Positions 1-10,896 of a DNA stretch of 64,000 nt are shown piece by piece. The translations under genes were made by a program, and so were the position numbers. The stretch is from Isoetes taiwanensis (Eukaryota; Streptophyta; Lycopodiopsida; Isoetales; Isoetaceae): assembly GCA_021234155.1 (NCBI GenBank), contig JAJEKV010000056.1:2091330-2155329 (forward strand). Direction: 5' to 3'. The notes below the pieces were generated by a model. It searched no databases, had not been told where the DNA came from, and saw only the letters and a program-made list of their open reading frames with translations. Numbering within the stretch: the first letter of the stretch is position 1; every line of letters begins with the position of its first letter.

Positions 1-17
1 TACTTAGACACCAAAAA

Positions 18-34
18 GGAAGGAAGGAAGGAAG
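18..34. repeat. (GGAA)n microsatellite at LINE 3' edge
   Basis: About four GGAA units. On the minus strand they lie just past the 3' end of the LINE fragment that follows, so they may be its simple-sequence tail or its target. Confidence 0.7.
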
Positions 35-359
35 TTTATTTTAACGTCCACGGAGGCCAGAGGCCTATGAGACGGCACAGAACAGGCAAAAAAGCCAAAA
101 ACCCCAACACCAAAAACAAACAATGTAATCATGATAAAAAAGAGAACCCTACTACAGGGATGAAAAACCCCCACTTGGGAGGAAAAACCCTAACAATAGG
201 CTCTCAAATACCATGCCCCGAGAAGAGCAAGTCCGACGGCCGAAATCTGCGGGATGTAAGCTCCCGGTCGGCTACCATAGGTGATGCGAGTGGCGATGTA
301 GCGTGTGTGTCGAGCATCTAAGATCGGTGTGCCGCCGGACATGGGCATATGCTGGGCAC

Positions 360-1188
360 CGCTGGAGGGCATGGTGCTCATCCTCTATCACGTGCATCTC
401 ACAACACTGACATATCCTCTCCTCCCTGGGGATCCCGTGCCGCCATTCACCCCCAATGACTGTCTCATTGCGAGGTAATGGGAACCCGTCCTTATGGCGG
501 CAATAGCTCTCCGTTTCTTCACAGAGATGTGTGCTTTCAAGTACCGATGGGGTCCATGCTCAAGGCTGGGATTAATCTGAGCGTGATAGTGCTCTGTCTT
601 GGGCTTTGCAAGAGTAGAGGCATCCCACAGAGTGGCAGCATAGCCCGCATCCAATTGCCCATTCGCGATCGAGAATCGCCGGTGCCACCATCATTTGGTA
701 ATCCATAGACCACCTCTAAACCATCCCTTACGGTGCTTCGTGCCATACCCTCTTCGGGCATTTGGGGGCCCTGCGTTAACAACACGGCTTTGTGGGGGCA
801 GCGATGCTCATCCATCCCATCCACCTTATGGAAGCAAGTAAGATGCCTTCAAGATAGCGTATCGTTGTAAAGGCGTAACCCCGCCTCATACAACAAAATC
901 GATGCAGTGTATGCGGTGTCCTTCACTCCCAAGCTATAGGTCAAGAAAGCTTTCTCGCACCCTTTCCAACCTATCCCATGTATTTTTTGCTAACTCTTTG
1001 GGCCCCAAACCTCCACCCCATATAGCAAGACGGCTCAACCAAAGCTCTAAACAGGTGTGCTCTCCTAAGCCCATCCAGAGATCTATCCCGCAACACGCGT
1101 TTTGCTTTGCAGATATAAAGCCTTCCCTGCCTGCAGCGGCTCTTCTCTCCACACACTCATCCCACAAAGATGTTAGTAGTGAAATCAA
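360..1188 (-). pseudogene. LINE A ORF2 C-terminal part with Cys/His motif
   Basis: Frame fragments continue the RT thumb region, for example a stretch with KAKRVLRDRSLDGLRRAHLF around 1000-1100 and IAAIRTGSHYLAMRQ around 480-530. The end has a compact zinc-binding-like motif at about 366-427 that reads EERICQCCEMHVIEDEHHA. The CxxC plus His-His arrangement matches the terminal zinc motif known from several LINE ORF2 proteins. At least two frameshifts are needed to join the pieces. This is decayed sequence, not an independent gene. Confidence 0.75.
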
Positions 1189-1388
1189 TTCCCAGATACT
1201 TGAAGCTCCGCAAGACCATCTCCACTTCCGCCCCCGTAATAGAACTCCGGGATAGGGTGTTGCGAGGACAGGATCGCGAGAAGCTTAGTTTTGTGCAAGT
1301 TCATGTCATTCCGTTGCCCCACGTAAACCCACCGAGGGCATCCAAATCTGCTTTGATAATGCTGGCCGTGTGAGCTAGCAAAGCTACA

Positions 1389-1850
1389 TCATCCGCGATA
1401 TAGTAAGCGGCTCATAGAGGTCGATCGGATAATTGCACCCGGCTCCCCATGGTGCTGCATCCACGTCTCCAAGCTATCAATATACAACCCAAAAAGCGTT
1501 GGAGACAACGGGCAGCCCTGCTTAACTCCCATAGTGCTAGCTACCCGCCGATCCTCATAAGGCAGTGCAGCATAAATCCCATCATAAAGCTGGTGCACCA
1601 CATTCTGCAACTCCTGTGGAACTCGCAATTCTTGCAACCTCTGCCACAGTATGTCTCTGGGGACGGTATCATATGCAGTCTTAAAATCTACAAAGCAGCA
1701 ATACAAGTCCTGTCGCTCATTCCGGCTTGCCTCCATCAACACTCTCAAAGTGAAGATATGGTCGGTCGTGGAGTGAGCTGGGCGAAAGCCTGCCTGGCCA
1801 ATTGCCCGCACCCCTGCCTCCTCGGCCCACTTAGTAAGTTTCTTCTCCAA
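1389..1850 (-). pseudogene. LINE A reverse transcriptase domain fragment
   Basis: This 153-codon open segment encodes a LINE RT core. Visible motifs are GQAGFRPAHSTTDH, the motif A block FVDFKTAYDTVPRDILW with its catalytic Asp, and motif B GVKQGCPLSPTLF. The catalytic motif C follows immediately in another frame, near 1390-1412, as YIADDVALLA, so a frameshift separates it from the upstream part. RT would copy the element RNA at a nicked target site. The missing N-terminal endonuclease and the frameshift make this copy inactive. Confidence 0.88.
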
Positions 1851-1862
1851 GAACTAGCTCAA

Positions 1863-2883
1863 CCAACACCCAAAATAAATGTGTCTAATGGGACCAATCA
1901 TAGAGTTTTGCTCGTGGCAATTATTTTACATAGCATACAAAGCCTTCCAACCTACAATGACCTTTTTTTTGGGTACATGTATCCTAGTGCATAGTGGTTG
2001 TAAAATCTATACCAACATACTTGTATGTTTGTACCACCTCCATTATTTGACTATAATGCTCTTGGCTGCCTATAAGAGGAAATGACCAGAACCTGAATAA
2101 GTTGACTCGCATACTAGTTGGCAAAAAACTATCACTGGCATCCAGAGATCTTATTGCATACTAGTAGGGTATGCTCTAAAAAGTCCCCCTCACATGCATA
2201 CAACAACTGCCTAATGATATGATAAGCAAGTCATGTCCCTCTATCTCCATGTTGGGCAACCCAATCCTCAAGTTGGTCAATATATAACCCAAATAAAGTT
2301 GGAGAACACCCCGATTTTCCTGAGGCTCTAAGATTAACAAGAAAATAAACTAGAACCCCCAGTCAAATGGGAATAGAGTTTTTACCTTACTGCTTCACTT
2401 GTATCAAGGTCTTAAAGCAAGCTAGAAAAATTTTATCCCCTTCAGTGAAAAGATAGTCCTTGAGTAAATAAAAGTATTATATAATCACAGTTATATACTC
2501 ACAAAGCTTGCTAAATATTACTAAATGAGAAAAATACAATTGTACATGCTTCCAACCAACTAAATACATAAAAAGTAGACCAAAAGGAACAAAAAATGTT
2601 ACCAAGGGGGTTTTAGAAATTGCTAATTTGGATTTTTTTTTTTCCTTTTCTTGGGCTAAGCTGAATTCTTAACTATCGGCGCCAAATCAATGCCCCTTGC
2701 CGCTGGCTTATCTATGTCTCTACTAAATCTGAGCGCCAAGAGCCTGCAACAAGTTTGAGAAGTTGCCAATTGTATACTGAGTAGATTTTACCTGGATTAC
2801 AATATGGTGATTGAACCTGGCTTCTCTCTATGGGAGTCATGAAATTAGTGAATGCTTTTCTGATTAATTTGATCCATTGCATG
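1863..2883. other. non-coding stretch, no recognised feature
   Basis: AT-rich sequence between the two LINE fragments, without a convincing reading frame or repeat structure. It is probably old intergenic DNA. Confidence 0.5.
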
Positions 2884-4029
2884 TTTTTTTTTTTTTTTTT
2901 TTTTTTTTTTTGAAGAACTGTGTCATTAATATATTAAAAGAATGGTAATGTTACAAAGCAAGTGAGGAGGAAGGAGAATCGCCCCTAAAGAGACAAATGA
3001 TGCCTCGACACTCCACAACAAACTCACGTAAAAACCGCAACTCTCATAGCCTGATAAACCTGACCATCACCATCTACAACACCCAAGAAGTCCCGCCAAA
3101 TGGCAAACTTCCGCTCTACTAATCCCGGGAACACCAGAAAGCTTTGAAATAGCTTGTACCTGAGTCGAGGAATCAAAGAGCTGAATCTCCTGAAAGATCC
3201 ACAACCGCCGCCGCTTCCAAATCAGCCACACCAACCAAGCCACGACACGGATGCAAGTTTTGCCGCAAGAGCGGCCAAGCACCAGATAAACATGAAGCAA
3301 AGAATCTGGCGGCTAGTCAATCTCACCTAAAACAGAGCCCCGACCCAATCCGCAGCCCACGCAAGTGAGGGCATAAAACCAGACAATGCTCCACAGTCTC
3401 ACGATGAAGGCCACAACAAGGCCAGAGAGGGCTCACACCCAGCCTAAACTGACTCACAAGGGCATTCACCCTGATAGAGCAGTGCACCACCTGCCATAGA
3501 AGCACCCTAACCTTCGATGGGGGATGTGAGCTCCATGTCCACGTCCAAACCGAGCGCCATCGAGAACCCGGAAGCTGCAGAGACCACTTGCCTGAAGGGG
3601 GGCAGAGTGTCATGAGTAGCCAGCACCCGGTAACAAGACCGCACAAAACAAGAAGACACAACATCCGGATGAACCTTCCAAACCTGCACCACCACATCAT
3701 CTTGAGGGACTATAGGTATGTGTACCGGAATACTCCCCGCCACTTGTTCCCAGATAGCCCGGTCACTGCCCCTCAGGCGAAAGTGAGCTCAAAAGAACTC
3801 CCATGAAGCTAGCTGATCACCCCAATACCAATCCTCCAAGGTGAGCACAACAGCTCGCCTCCAACGGGCCTGCGTCCGAGCATGCACAGTGGCAGCCAAG
3901 GGCAAGTGCGCAGGGGGTAGAGGAACCCACAAGAAAGGAGAAAAGTGGTGATAAACTGAGACATAATCTAGCTGGAAGAGCATATGCACATGATCCCAAG
4001 CCCGCAACAACCCCGTGAGAAAAGGGGAT
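2884..4029 (-). mobile_element. L1-type LINE B, 3' part (with poly-A tail)
   Basis: The plus strand starts with a run of 28 T (2884-2911). On the minus strand this is the poly(A) tail after a 3' UTR ending in TTAATGACACAGTTCTTC. Upstream of the tail is the zf-RVT end of ORF2. The copy continues at 6143-7014, because an LTR element is inserted at 4029/6143. The two halves read as one LINE when the insert is removed. Confidence 0.88.
3323..3700 (-). pseudogene. LINE B zf-RVT (reverse transcriptase zinc-binding) domain
   Basis: The 125-codon segment encodes the C-terminal zinc-binding region typical of plant L1 LINE ORF2 proteins. Visible signatures are PPSKVRVLLWQVVHCSIRV, then WPCCGLHRETVEHCLVLCPH, with Cys and His residues spaced as in zf-RVT domains. 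It lies between the RT part (now beyond the LTR insertion) and the poly(A) tail, as expected. Neighbouring frames at 3067-3300 and 3789-4091 hold further ORF2 pieces, so several frameshifts are present. The copy cannot make an intact ORF2. Confidence 0.88.
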
Positions 4030-4525
4030 TGTTGAACCACAAGTGGTCCAACATGCGTGTGCGTGGATTGAGAAGATATTATTTGGGGCAATGGTTAAAA
4101 AATATAATTTGGGGCAATGTTAAAATATTGTAATGGGATATTGTATGGTGGAGATGAAGAGGTGAAGAATTGAAGGGTGAGGATGAAGAGGTGATTTTAA
4201 TGGTTTAGATGAAGGGGTGAAATTGGACAGTCTAGATTTTGTTGTAAAAAATATAAGTATTTTGAGGAGCAAAAGCTCCTCCTCTTCCCTTCACGTTCTT
4301 CATTGGAGCATGGTGGCAGTGCTCAAGGAGGGGTGTGGCAGCCCCCTCCATATTTGAACTGAAGGTCCCTTGCAAGGGGATTTCTGTTGTATTTTGATCA
4401 TATTTTATTGCAGAAATATTTATCTTTGTGCAAATTTTGATGTCTCATTCAGTTGATAATCAATTGATCTTTTCTTGAGATGATATTTTATGGGTGTTGG
4501 CCTGGATGGGGAACCAGGTTCAACA
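4030..4525 (+). repeat. 5' LTR of the small LTR element
   Basis: About 496 bp, TG...CA, and nearly identical to 5646-6142. It contains an AT-rich U3, and a candidate signal region near 4245-4290 precedes the AGGAGC/GCTCCT inverted repeat. Confidence 0.9.
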
Positions 4526-4537
4526 TTATGGCACTCC

Positions 4538-4549
4538 CGGTAGCAGAGT
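4538..4549 (+). other. candidate primer binding site
   Basis: CGGTAGCAGAGT lies 12 bases after the 5' LTR and matches 9 of 12 positions of the initiator Met-tRNA PBS TGGTATCAGAGC. This sets the element orientation as plus. Confidence 0.55.
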
Positions 4550-5487
4550 TTTATTCCCCAAAAGAGCAGATTCTGTATCAGAAATCATAATATCAGAGTG
4601 CTTATTTTCATCAAGCTGTTGGATTTGCAACAAATCTCGCAGATATCAAGTGCTTTATGAAGATATTTCCCTCAATGTGTTGGCTTCTTGCAGCAATGCT
4701 GTTAATCTCAAGGTGTTGGCTTCTTGCAGCAATATGTTAATCTCAAGGGAAAGTCCGCTCTGTAGCAGACCAGTGGCTAGGTGTAGGAGAAATCTATATG
4801 CAGAATCAAACGGATTGTTCCCTGTCCCAGAAGACTCAAACGGACGTAGCCTAGCCGTTTTTTTTTCGGCCATTCCTTCTGCAACATTGCCTTCTATCTC
4901 TGATAATTTACAATCATTGCTTCCTCGAAATCCAGAAAGCCACCATATATTTTGTATGATGCATCGATTCAAAGACCTGAATCCGCTACTACCATACAAT
5001 CTGAAGTTGCCTAAGCATTTTGAACTGCTTAAAACCAGCTTGTTCAAAACCTACTTTTTTAGATCTGGTAAAATGCTTGCTGGATTCTGCGCTGCCAAAT
5101 GTTTTTTGCCGACTCTGCCGCCAAGCCGTTGATATCCAAAGGCGGCCTTATCCTGCTGCCGTAAATGTAGCTTCTATTCTTGCCCTAACCAGAGCACATC
5201 AGACCAGGCGCACTCTCCTTGCAGGTTTGCAGTAACAAACCGCCTGCATTTCTAATATTTCTGATGCATTCCGTTCCAGCTTGTTGCATGCCCTAACCCT
5301 AAAGGTTTTTTTTTTTTTTTTTTTACCGTTGCCTTTTCTCGTTTTCCACGACCATTGCCTCTAGAAATTATATAACCAATTATTTTTGGGGTACCCACGG
5401 TATGGATTTCTCTATTGGATTGAAGCTATGGTCTCAAGGTCTTTCTGGCACAAAGGTGTTGGAGTCACACCTAAACCAAAACTCCGG

Positions 5488-5575
5488 TGCCTAGGAGGCA
5501 CCTTAAAAACTCACATTGTGTTGGAATACACGTTAAACTTTCCACTGCCTAGGAGGCACTTTAAAAACTCACATT
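5488..5575 (+). repeat. two-unit tandem repeat inside the LTR element
   Basis: A 30 bp block, TGCCTAGGAGGCAC plus TTAAAAACTCACATT, occurs twice with 58 bp spacing (5488 and 5546). The block itself contains an inverted repeat around CCTAGG. Confidence 0.75.
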
Positions 5576-5645
5576 ACTTTTTTCTTTTTCTTTTGTGTCA
5601 GTATGAGGGCCGAAGGGACCGGCCCATTGTTTTTTTGGGGCATAA

Positions 5646-6142
5646 TGTTGAACCACAAGTGGTCCAACATGCGTGTGCGTGGATTGAGAAGATATTATTT
5701 GGGGCAATGGTTAAAAAATATAATTTGGGGCAATGTTAAAATATTGTAATGGGATATTGTATGGTGGAGATGAAGAGGTGAAGAATTGAAGGGTGAGGAT
5801 GAAGAGGTGATTTTAATGGTTTAGATGAAGGGGTGAAATTGGACAGTCTAGATTTTGTTGTAAAAAATATAAGTATTTTGAGGAGCAAAAGCTCCTCCTC
5901 TTCCCTTCACGTTCTTCATTGGAGCATGGTGGCAGTGCTCAAGGAGGGGTGTGGCAGCCCCCTCCATATTTGAACTGAAGGTCCCTTGCAAGGGGATTTC
6001 TGTTGTATTTTGATCATATTTTATTGCAGAAATATTTATCTTTGTGCAAATTTTGATGTCTCATTAGGTTGATAATCAATTGATCTTTTCTTGAGATGAT
6101 ATTTTATGGGTGTTGGCCCGGATGGGGAACCGGTGTTCAACA
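5646..6142 (+). repeat. 3' LTR of the small LTR element
   Basis: Nearly identical partner of 4030-4525. It is preceded by a T/G-rich stretch instead of a clear polypurine tract. Confidence 0.9.
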
Positions 6143-7014
6143 GGATGCATGTGGGAAAGGCGGAGACCATACAACAAAGTTTTCGTGGCAACTCCACATG
6201 CACAGACGGCTTCCCAAACGCCACACAATGGCTTAAGAGATCGCAACAACAAAGACCGCAGCACCGGGGAGAGAAGATGCTCCATCCCCGCAGAGTGCTC
6301 CAAACAAACTTGGAGACCAACACCTTACTATGCAAATACCAAAATTCGGGGAATGGTCAAGCCCCCATCCTCCCCGGTATGAGACACTTCCACCAAGCCA
6401 CTTTAACAACCGCCCCTTCATCATCCCCACAAAATTTCAACAATCTTATCCAAAGCCACAGATCTTACCCTCGAGGAGCTAACATCGCAGAGATGTTGTA
6501 TACACATGAGTGCTACAAAGAAATCCGACTTGGCAATAGTGATCCTACCGCCATGGACAACTTTACCCTTCCACCAATTGAGGTGTTTTACGCAACCCCC
6601 AGTAAAATCTCATCCCACACCCTCCCCATGGAAACATCCCTCCAAAGGGAATACCCAACGACTTAGTACACACATTACCTGGAAGCACCTTCCAAGGGAA
6701 TAGAGCCAAACAAGGGGGAAGCGGATTCAGCTGGGCCCATAATGCGGAGCATTTACCCCAATTCAGATGAATGCCCGAGGCCAAGGAGAAAGTATCCAGC
6801 AAACCTTTCACATTCCGCAAATTCCTCTCTTCTGCCACCAAGAAGAGGAAAGTGTCATCGGTGAACTGGTTAATAATCTGCTGGCTACCATCCTGCATTC
6901 GAAGCCCATCCACCACCCCCTCCTCCACTACAGCAAAAAACAACTGAGACAGTACCTCCGCCACAATCGTAAACAAAAACGGCGTCAAAGGGCACCCCTG
7001 ACGCACCCCCCTGC
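6143..7014 (-). mobile_element. L1-type LINE B, RT part
   Basis: This is the upstream half of the LINE that ends at 2884. On the minus strand it begins inside the RT domain near 7014 (5' truncation) and runs to 6143, where the LTR element interrupts it. The reading continues at 4029 with a frame containing SPFLTGLLRAWDHVHMLF. Confidence 0.85.
6563..7006 (-). pseudogene. LINE B reverse transcriptase fragment
   Basis: The 147-codon frame opens with RT motif B (RQGCPLTPFLFTIVAEVLS) and contains motif C as FTDDTFLFL, the LINE counterpart of YADD. SGIHLNWGKCSALW then follows, a conserved downstream RT block. Motif A and the endonuclease are missing because the copy is 5'-truncated at about 7014. 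Further frames toward 6143 continue the thumb region. This is an inactive LINE copy, and identification from the motifs is firm. Confidence 0.9.
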
Positions 7015-7041
7015 CCCCGTGTGCATGTTTTGCACACGGGG
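7015..7041. repeat. 11 bp perfect inverted repeat
   Basis: CCCCGTGTGCA and TGCACACGGGG flank a 5-base loop. It sits exactly at the 5' truncation point of LINE B, so it may be a fold-back junction of LINE insertion. Confidence 0.7.
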
Positions 7042-8035
7042 ATGGTTTTTAAGAGAAAAATCTTAATAGTAATAGACTCACAGAAAAACTGTACATCTGT
7101 GCATTTGTACATATCAAGTTATGATGTAGGACTTAGTTCATCTCGCTCATCGAGAACCTCCAGGATAAAGGATGATAATGCCATTACTGCATGCATTTGC
7201 AAGAGCACATACCGTTATCGAATAGTGTAGTTATCGTTATCGTTATCGTCTCAAACGCTTGGCAGATTTGAAACGTATGGCATTCATCTTCAATGACTCC
7301 TATTTGGAAACATTCACATTTCCTATTATCTTACTCCCATCTATCCATTTCGATTTTGAGGTAGTGTGCACCAATATGTTGCAATTGTTTTATGCCTCTT
7401 CATGGCACAACAGATGATACATGTTGTTCTGGGCTTGGATTGGCTTTTATAATTTGTTGTTTTGATTTATTTCAAAGCGCTGGCATCCAAAATCTTAACA
7501 ATGAAATATATATCAAGATATTGCTTCAAATGAGTGTGATCTTCATTATCTGCACCTGCACACATCCCTGCTCTTAGATATTCCATCTGGAGAACCAACA
7601 TGCACGTTTCTTCCTCTTCTAGGAAGTTTTAAGACGCTGTGGACCCATGGCCAGTGTGTAGGCCAGATTTAGAAGTCAGGTTTCACCCATGTTCACCACC
7701 TTCTGGCAATAGAGTCACTCCAAAGCGGCACGTTGTAGATGCAAGAATCATGTTTCTTGAAAGATAATTAAGTATAAAATCATGGACTTGATCACTCTGA
7801 GAGCCCGAGTCAGAAAGGCATTCTGGACCCGTTTCAAACCTTCGCAAATGGTTCGACTCCAGGGAAAATAGACCATTATGTATTGTGCATAATTGGTTAG
7901 GTTTTATGCACGCAATATTGTTTGGTCTTCATGTCCTATGCCCTTGACCTTAGATCTTAGGATGCCCTTGACCTTAGATCTCATGATATTTCTTGATGTT
8001 CTTGGGATTGGAAGGCCGAAATTTAAACATATACA
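7042..8035. other. non-coding stretch with a short tandem repeat
   Basis: No gene is recognised. It has a short TTATCG run near 7222-7245 and two copies of ATGCCCTTGACCTTAGATCT with 24 bp spacing (7938 and 7962). Confidence 0.5.
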
Positions 8036-8462
8036 AATATGTAGCAAAATAACAGGGGTTCCAAGGGGATTTGATATGGATGTAAAAAATAACAATTCCT
8101 GAAATCATAGACCATATATCCCTAAAACAAATGAATGGATTACTATAAAAAAAAAAACATAAATTTAAGATAAAAAATAATCACATTAGCTTACTGGGTA
8201 TATTGGTTAAAGTAGTTTTATTAGGACATTGAGTTATTTTGGTAGAGGTTCGAGCCCCTGTATTTGATATTCTAAACTCTTAAGCAAAGCCGTAGAGGTT
8301 CGATATTCCTTCAAAACCTTAGGTGATTTCAAAATCATAGGCGCCTCCAATTATAAATGACTATAAGCGAAACAAGAGGTGGTAACAGGCCTCAACATAC
8401 GATCTGGGTCGTAGGATCGACGAATCCGACGACTGTGATAGTCTATGGTGCACCTTGTTTAG
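8036..8462 (+). repeat. SINE-like ~425 bp repeat, copy 1
   Basis: Start of a head-to-tail pair. It carries sequences like an internal pol III promoter: an A-box-like TAGCTTACTGGG at 8187-8198 and a B-box-like GGTTCGAGCCC at 8247-8257. Copies end in the same segment, GTGCACCTTGTTTAG. The B box is the stronger match. The SINE interpretation is an inference, because the tandem arrangement is unusual and no poly-A tail is visible. Confidence 0.6.
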
Positions 8463-8886
8463 AATATGTAGCACAATAACAGGGGGTTCCAAGGGGATTT
8501 GATATGGATATAATTCCTTAAACCATAAACGATGTCCCTGAACTAATTGTATGGGTTGTTATAAAGAAAACGTAGATTTAAGATAAAAAATAATCACGTT
8601 AGCTTACTGGTTAGATTGGTTAAAGTAGTCTTATTAGGACACTGAGTTATTTTAGTAGAGCCCTCATATTTCATATTCTAAAACCTTAGGCGAAGTCGTG
8701 TAGAGGCTCGATATTCCATCAAAACCTTATAGGCAAACTTGTATTTCATATATCAAAATCATAGGTATGTCCAATCATAAATGACGATAAGCGAAATGAG
8801 AGGTGCCCAGAGGCTTTAACATATGGTCTGGGCCGTAGGATCAACGAATCCAACGACTATGATAGTCTAGGGTGCACCTTGTTTAG
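8463..8886 (+). repeat. SINE-like ~425 bp repeat, copy 2
   Basis: Direct tandem partner of copy 1, diverged by substitutions and small indels. A third copy begins at 8887 (AATATGTAGCATAATAACAG) but breaks off after about 24 bases. Confidence 0.65.
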
Positions 8887-9039
8887 AATATGTAGCATAA
8901 TAACAGGGGGTTTTCTTTGTGTTTTTGTACGCTTTTCACTAAGGTTTTCCTATGATTTCGTGATGTATTCAAATGGATATACTAATGCGTACATCTAGAG
9001 TGCACCATTTCTGAGCCATTGATTTTAGCCTTTTTTTTT

Positions 9040-9310
9040 CAATGGTCAACAACCAATGGCTCACAACAAAAGCCCTTTTTTTGTGCGTGTGGTGCATAAT
9101 GGTCAACAACCAATGGCTCACAACAAAAGCCCTCTTTTTGAGTGTGTGGTGCATAATGGGCACATGAAGGGCTTGAAAACCAATGGCTCACAACAAAAGC
9201 CCTTTTTTTGTGCGTGTGGTGCATAATGGTCAACAACCAATGGCTCACAACAAAAGCCCTCTTTTTTGTGTGTGTGGTGCATAATGGGCACATGAAGGGC
9301 TTGAAGGGCG
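9040..9310 (+). repeat. minisatellite, four ~57-70 bp units in two pairs
   Basis: CAATGGCTCACAACAAAAGC starts units at 9054, 9111, 9181 and 9237. The pattern repeats with a higher-order period of 126-127 bp, because alternate units carry an extra GGGCACATGAAGGGCTTGAA segment. Open frames on the minus strand here arise from the repeat. Confidence 0.85.
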
Positions 9311-10006
9311 CATGTAGTGCGGTTCCCTTGGCAACACATTTCTTATCATAACTTTTGATCCAGAGCTCTGTTTGAGATGATTTTTATTGCGTTGGAAAGC
9401 ACTCTCCGAGATCTTTTTGATAGTGTATGATATGGATATGTTTGGTTAAGCTATGTATGCTAAAACAGCAATTTTTTGGCCGGGTTTGGTAGGCTTTCAC
9501 ATCCTACCGGTGATTATCTGATTGCGCTTATTGGATATTGTTTTATGGCTCATCTCGAATGAAGCTTGCAAAAAATTACCATGCATTTTTAGATTTTGAG
9601 GCAGTTATTAAGCAAATTCCAAGGCTTCTGCTAACAAGCAGAAAAGTTTTCCACTTTAGTTTCTCACCACAAGAATCCTTGGAGGACAAAGGCTGTTTTA
9701 AATTCCAGTTGAAAAATGTTTGTATATGGGTGTTGCAAACTTTATGACTTTCAGAATAATGGGATCAATCTGCTCTATCTTTATGGTAACTTTTACTTAT
9801 GTTCTATTTGTTTTATTGTGATGAAATTCAAAAAAAGCTAAAAGCCTCAAATGAATTCTAGTTTTTTTTTCGGGTTTGAATTCTAAAATTTTTTGTCACA
9901 CCGGGGAGGGGTGGCGTCCCTAAGGCCAGAAGGGGCCAAAATTTTTTTTTTTGCAACACAAACTATTAACATCCAATATATAAAAATTAAATCCCCAACA
10001 CATAAC
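9311..10006. other. non-coding stretch, no recognised feature
   Basis: AT-rich with short homopolymers, and no coding frame that I can support. Confidence 0.45.
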
Positions 10007-10510
10007 AACCAACACATAACAACCATTGACATTAACAACCAACACATAACTACCATTGACATTAATTAACACAACCATTGGGTCCAACACATTTAAATTA
10101 AAATCCCCCTTAAACCCCTTTGGTTTGGGTGCATATTCACGGGGGTGACGTAGGGCGGCGAGAGCCCTCATAATTGTATTTTGCACGCATTTTAAATCAA
10201 CACCATATAATATTCCGCTTGAAATCTTATAGTATTTTGCAAATCTTGTTATACAGTATAGCAAATTTTGTACTTGCATACCCCACAAACGAGGAACTTT
10301 ACGTACGGTGTAGATTAAGGAATAAGGGGTGAATATGCCTATCCAAAGCTCTCTCGTTCTGAGTCACCCCCCGCGGTGAATATGCACCCAAACCAAAGGG
10401 GGTTTAAGGGGGATTTTAATTTAAATGTGTTGGACCCAATGGTTGTGTTAATTAATGTCAATGGTAGTTATGTGTTGGTTGTTAATGTCAATGGTTGTTA
10501 TGTGTTGGTT
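10007..10510. mobile_element. foldback MITE, copy 1
   Basis: About 504 bp with long terminal inverted repeats (about 10007-10148 and 10362-10510). The outer arms contain repeated AACCAACACATAAC units, and the inner arms share the block around CCCCTTAAACCCC and GGGTGCATATTCAC. The centre contains CCCCACAAACGAGGAAC and the ATTCCTTAATC block. The same family recurs in the opposite orientation at 58214 and 63407. It has no coding capacity. No clear target duplication was found. Confidence 0.82.
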
Positions 10511-10512
10511 GT

Positions 10513-10896
10513 GAATATGTAGCACGATAACAGGGTTTCCAGGGGGATTTGATATGGATATAATTCTTTAAACCATAGACGATATCCCTAAACTAATTGT
10601 ATGGGTTGTTATAAAAAAAACATAAATTTAAGATAAAAAATAATCACGTTAACTTATTGGTTAGATTGGTTCGAGCCCCCATATTTCATATTCTAAAACC
10701 GTAGGCGAAGCCGCATAGAGGCTCGATATTCCATCAAAACTTTATAGGCAAACTTGTATTTCATATATCAAATTCATAAGCACCCCTAATCATAAATGAC
10801 CATAAGCGAAATGAGAGTTGTCCAGAGGCTCCAATATATTGTCTGGGTCGTAGGATCGACGGATCCGATAACTGTGGTAGTCTAGGTTGCACCTCA
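10513..10896 (+). repeat. SINE-like repeat, copy 3 (internally deleted)
   Basis: Same family as 8036-8886, lying directly against the MITE. The ~40 bp between the A-box-like and B-box-like segments is missing, so GGTTAGATTGGTTCGAGCCC is now contiguous (about 10649-10668). Confidence 0.65.

Larger units (their letters stand above)
1..1862 (-). mobile_element. 5'-truncated non-LTR retrotransposon (LINE A)
   Basis: Read on the minus strand, this stretch carries the reverse transcriptase fingers/palm, the thumb side and the C-terminal Cys/His motif of a LINE ORF2. They lie in the expected order from about 1860 down to about 360. Homology stops abruptly near 1862, inside the RT domain, as expected for 5' truncation during target-primed reverse transcription. 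Frameshifts divide the reading frame into several pieces. The C-terminal motif differs from the zf-RVT type of the second LINE in this window, so two LINE lineages are present. The exact 3' end is not certain because the window starts there. Confidence 0.85.
4030..6142 (+). mobile_element. small LTR retrotransposon, probably non-autonomous, inserted in LINE B
   Basis: Two ~497 bp direct repeats that start TGTTGAACCAC and end TTCAACA bound 1.1 kb of internal DNA. The flanks share GGAT (4026-4029 and 6143-6146), consistent with a 4-5 bp target duplication. The termini form a short inverted repeat (GTTGAACC and GGTTCAAC). The repeats are nearly identical, with few differences apart from the 3' end, so the insertion is fairly young. 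I see no gag, protease, RT or integrase motifs. An open 212-codon frame (4494-5132) matches nothing I recognise. The TGTTG start and Met-tRNA-like PBS suggest Ty1/copia affiliation. Total length of 2.1 kb fits a TRIM-like or internally deleted derivative. Confidence 0.88.

Noticed and set aside
4494-5132. 212-codon open frame in the small LTR element
   Set aside because: Begins inside the LTR, overlaps an antisense frame, and has no recognisable domain. Kept only as a note under the element.
8969-9339. Overlapping minus-strand frames with HYAPHAQKKGFCCEPL-like repeats
   Set aside because: Translation of the minisatellite.
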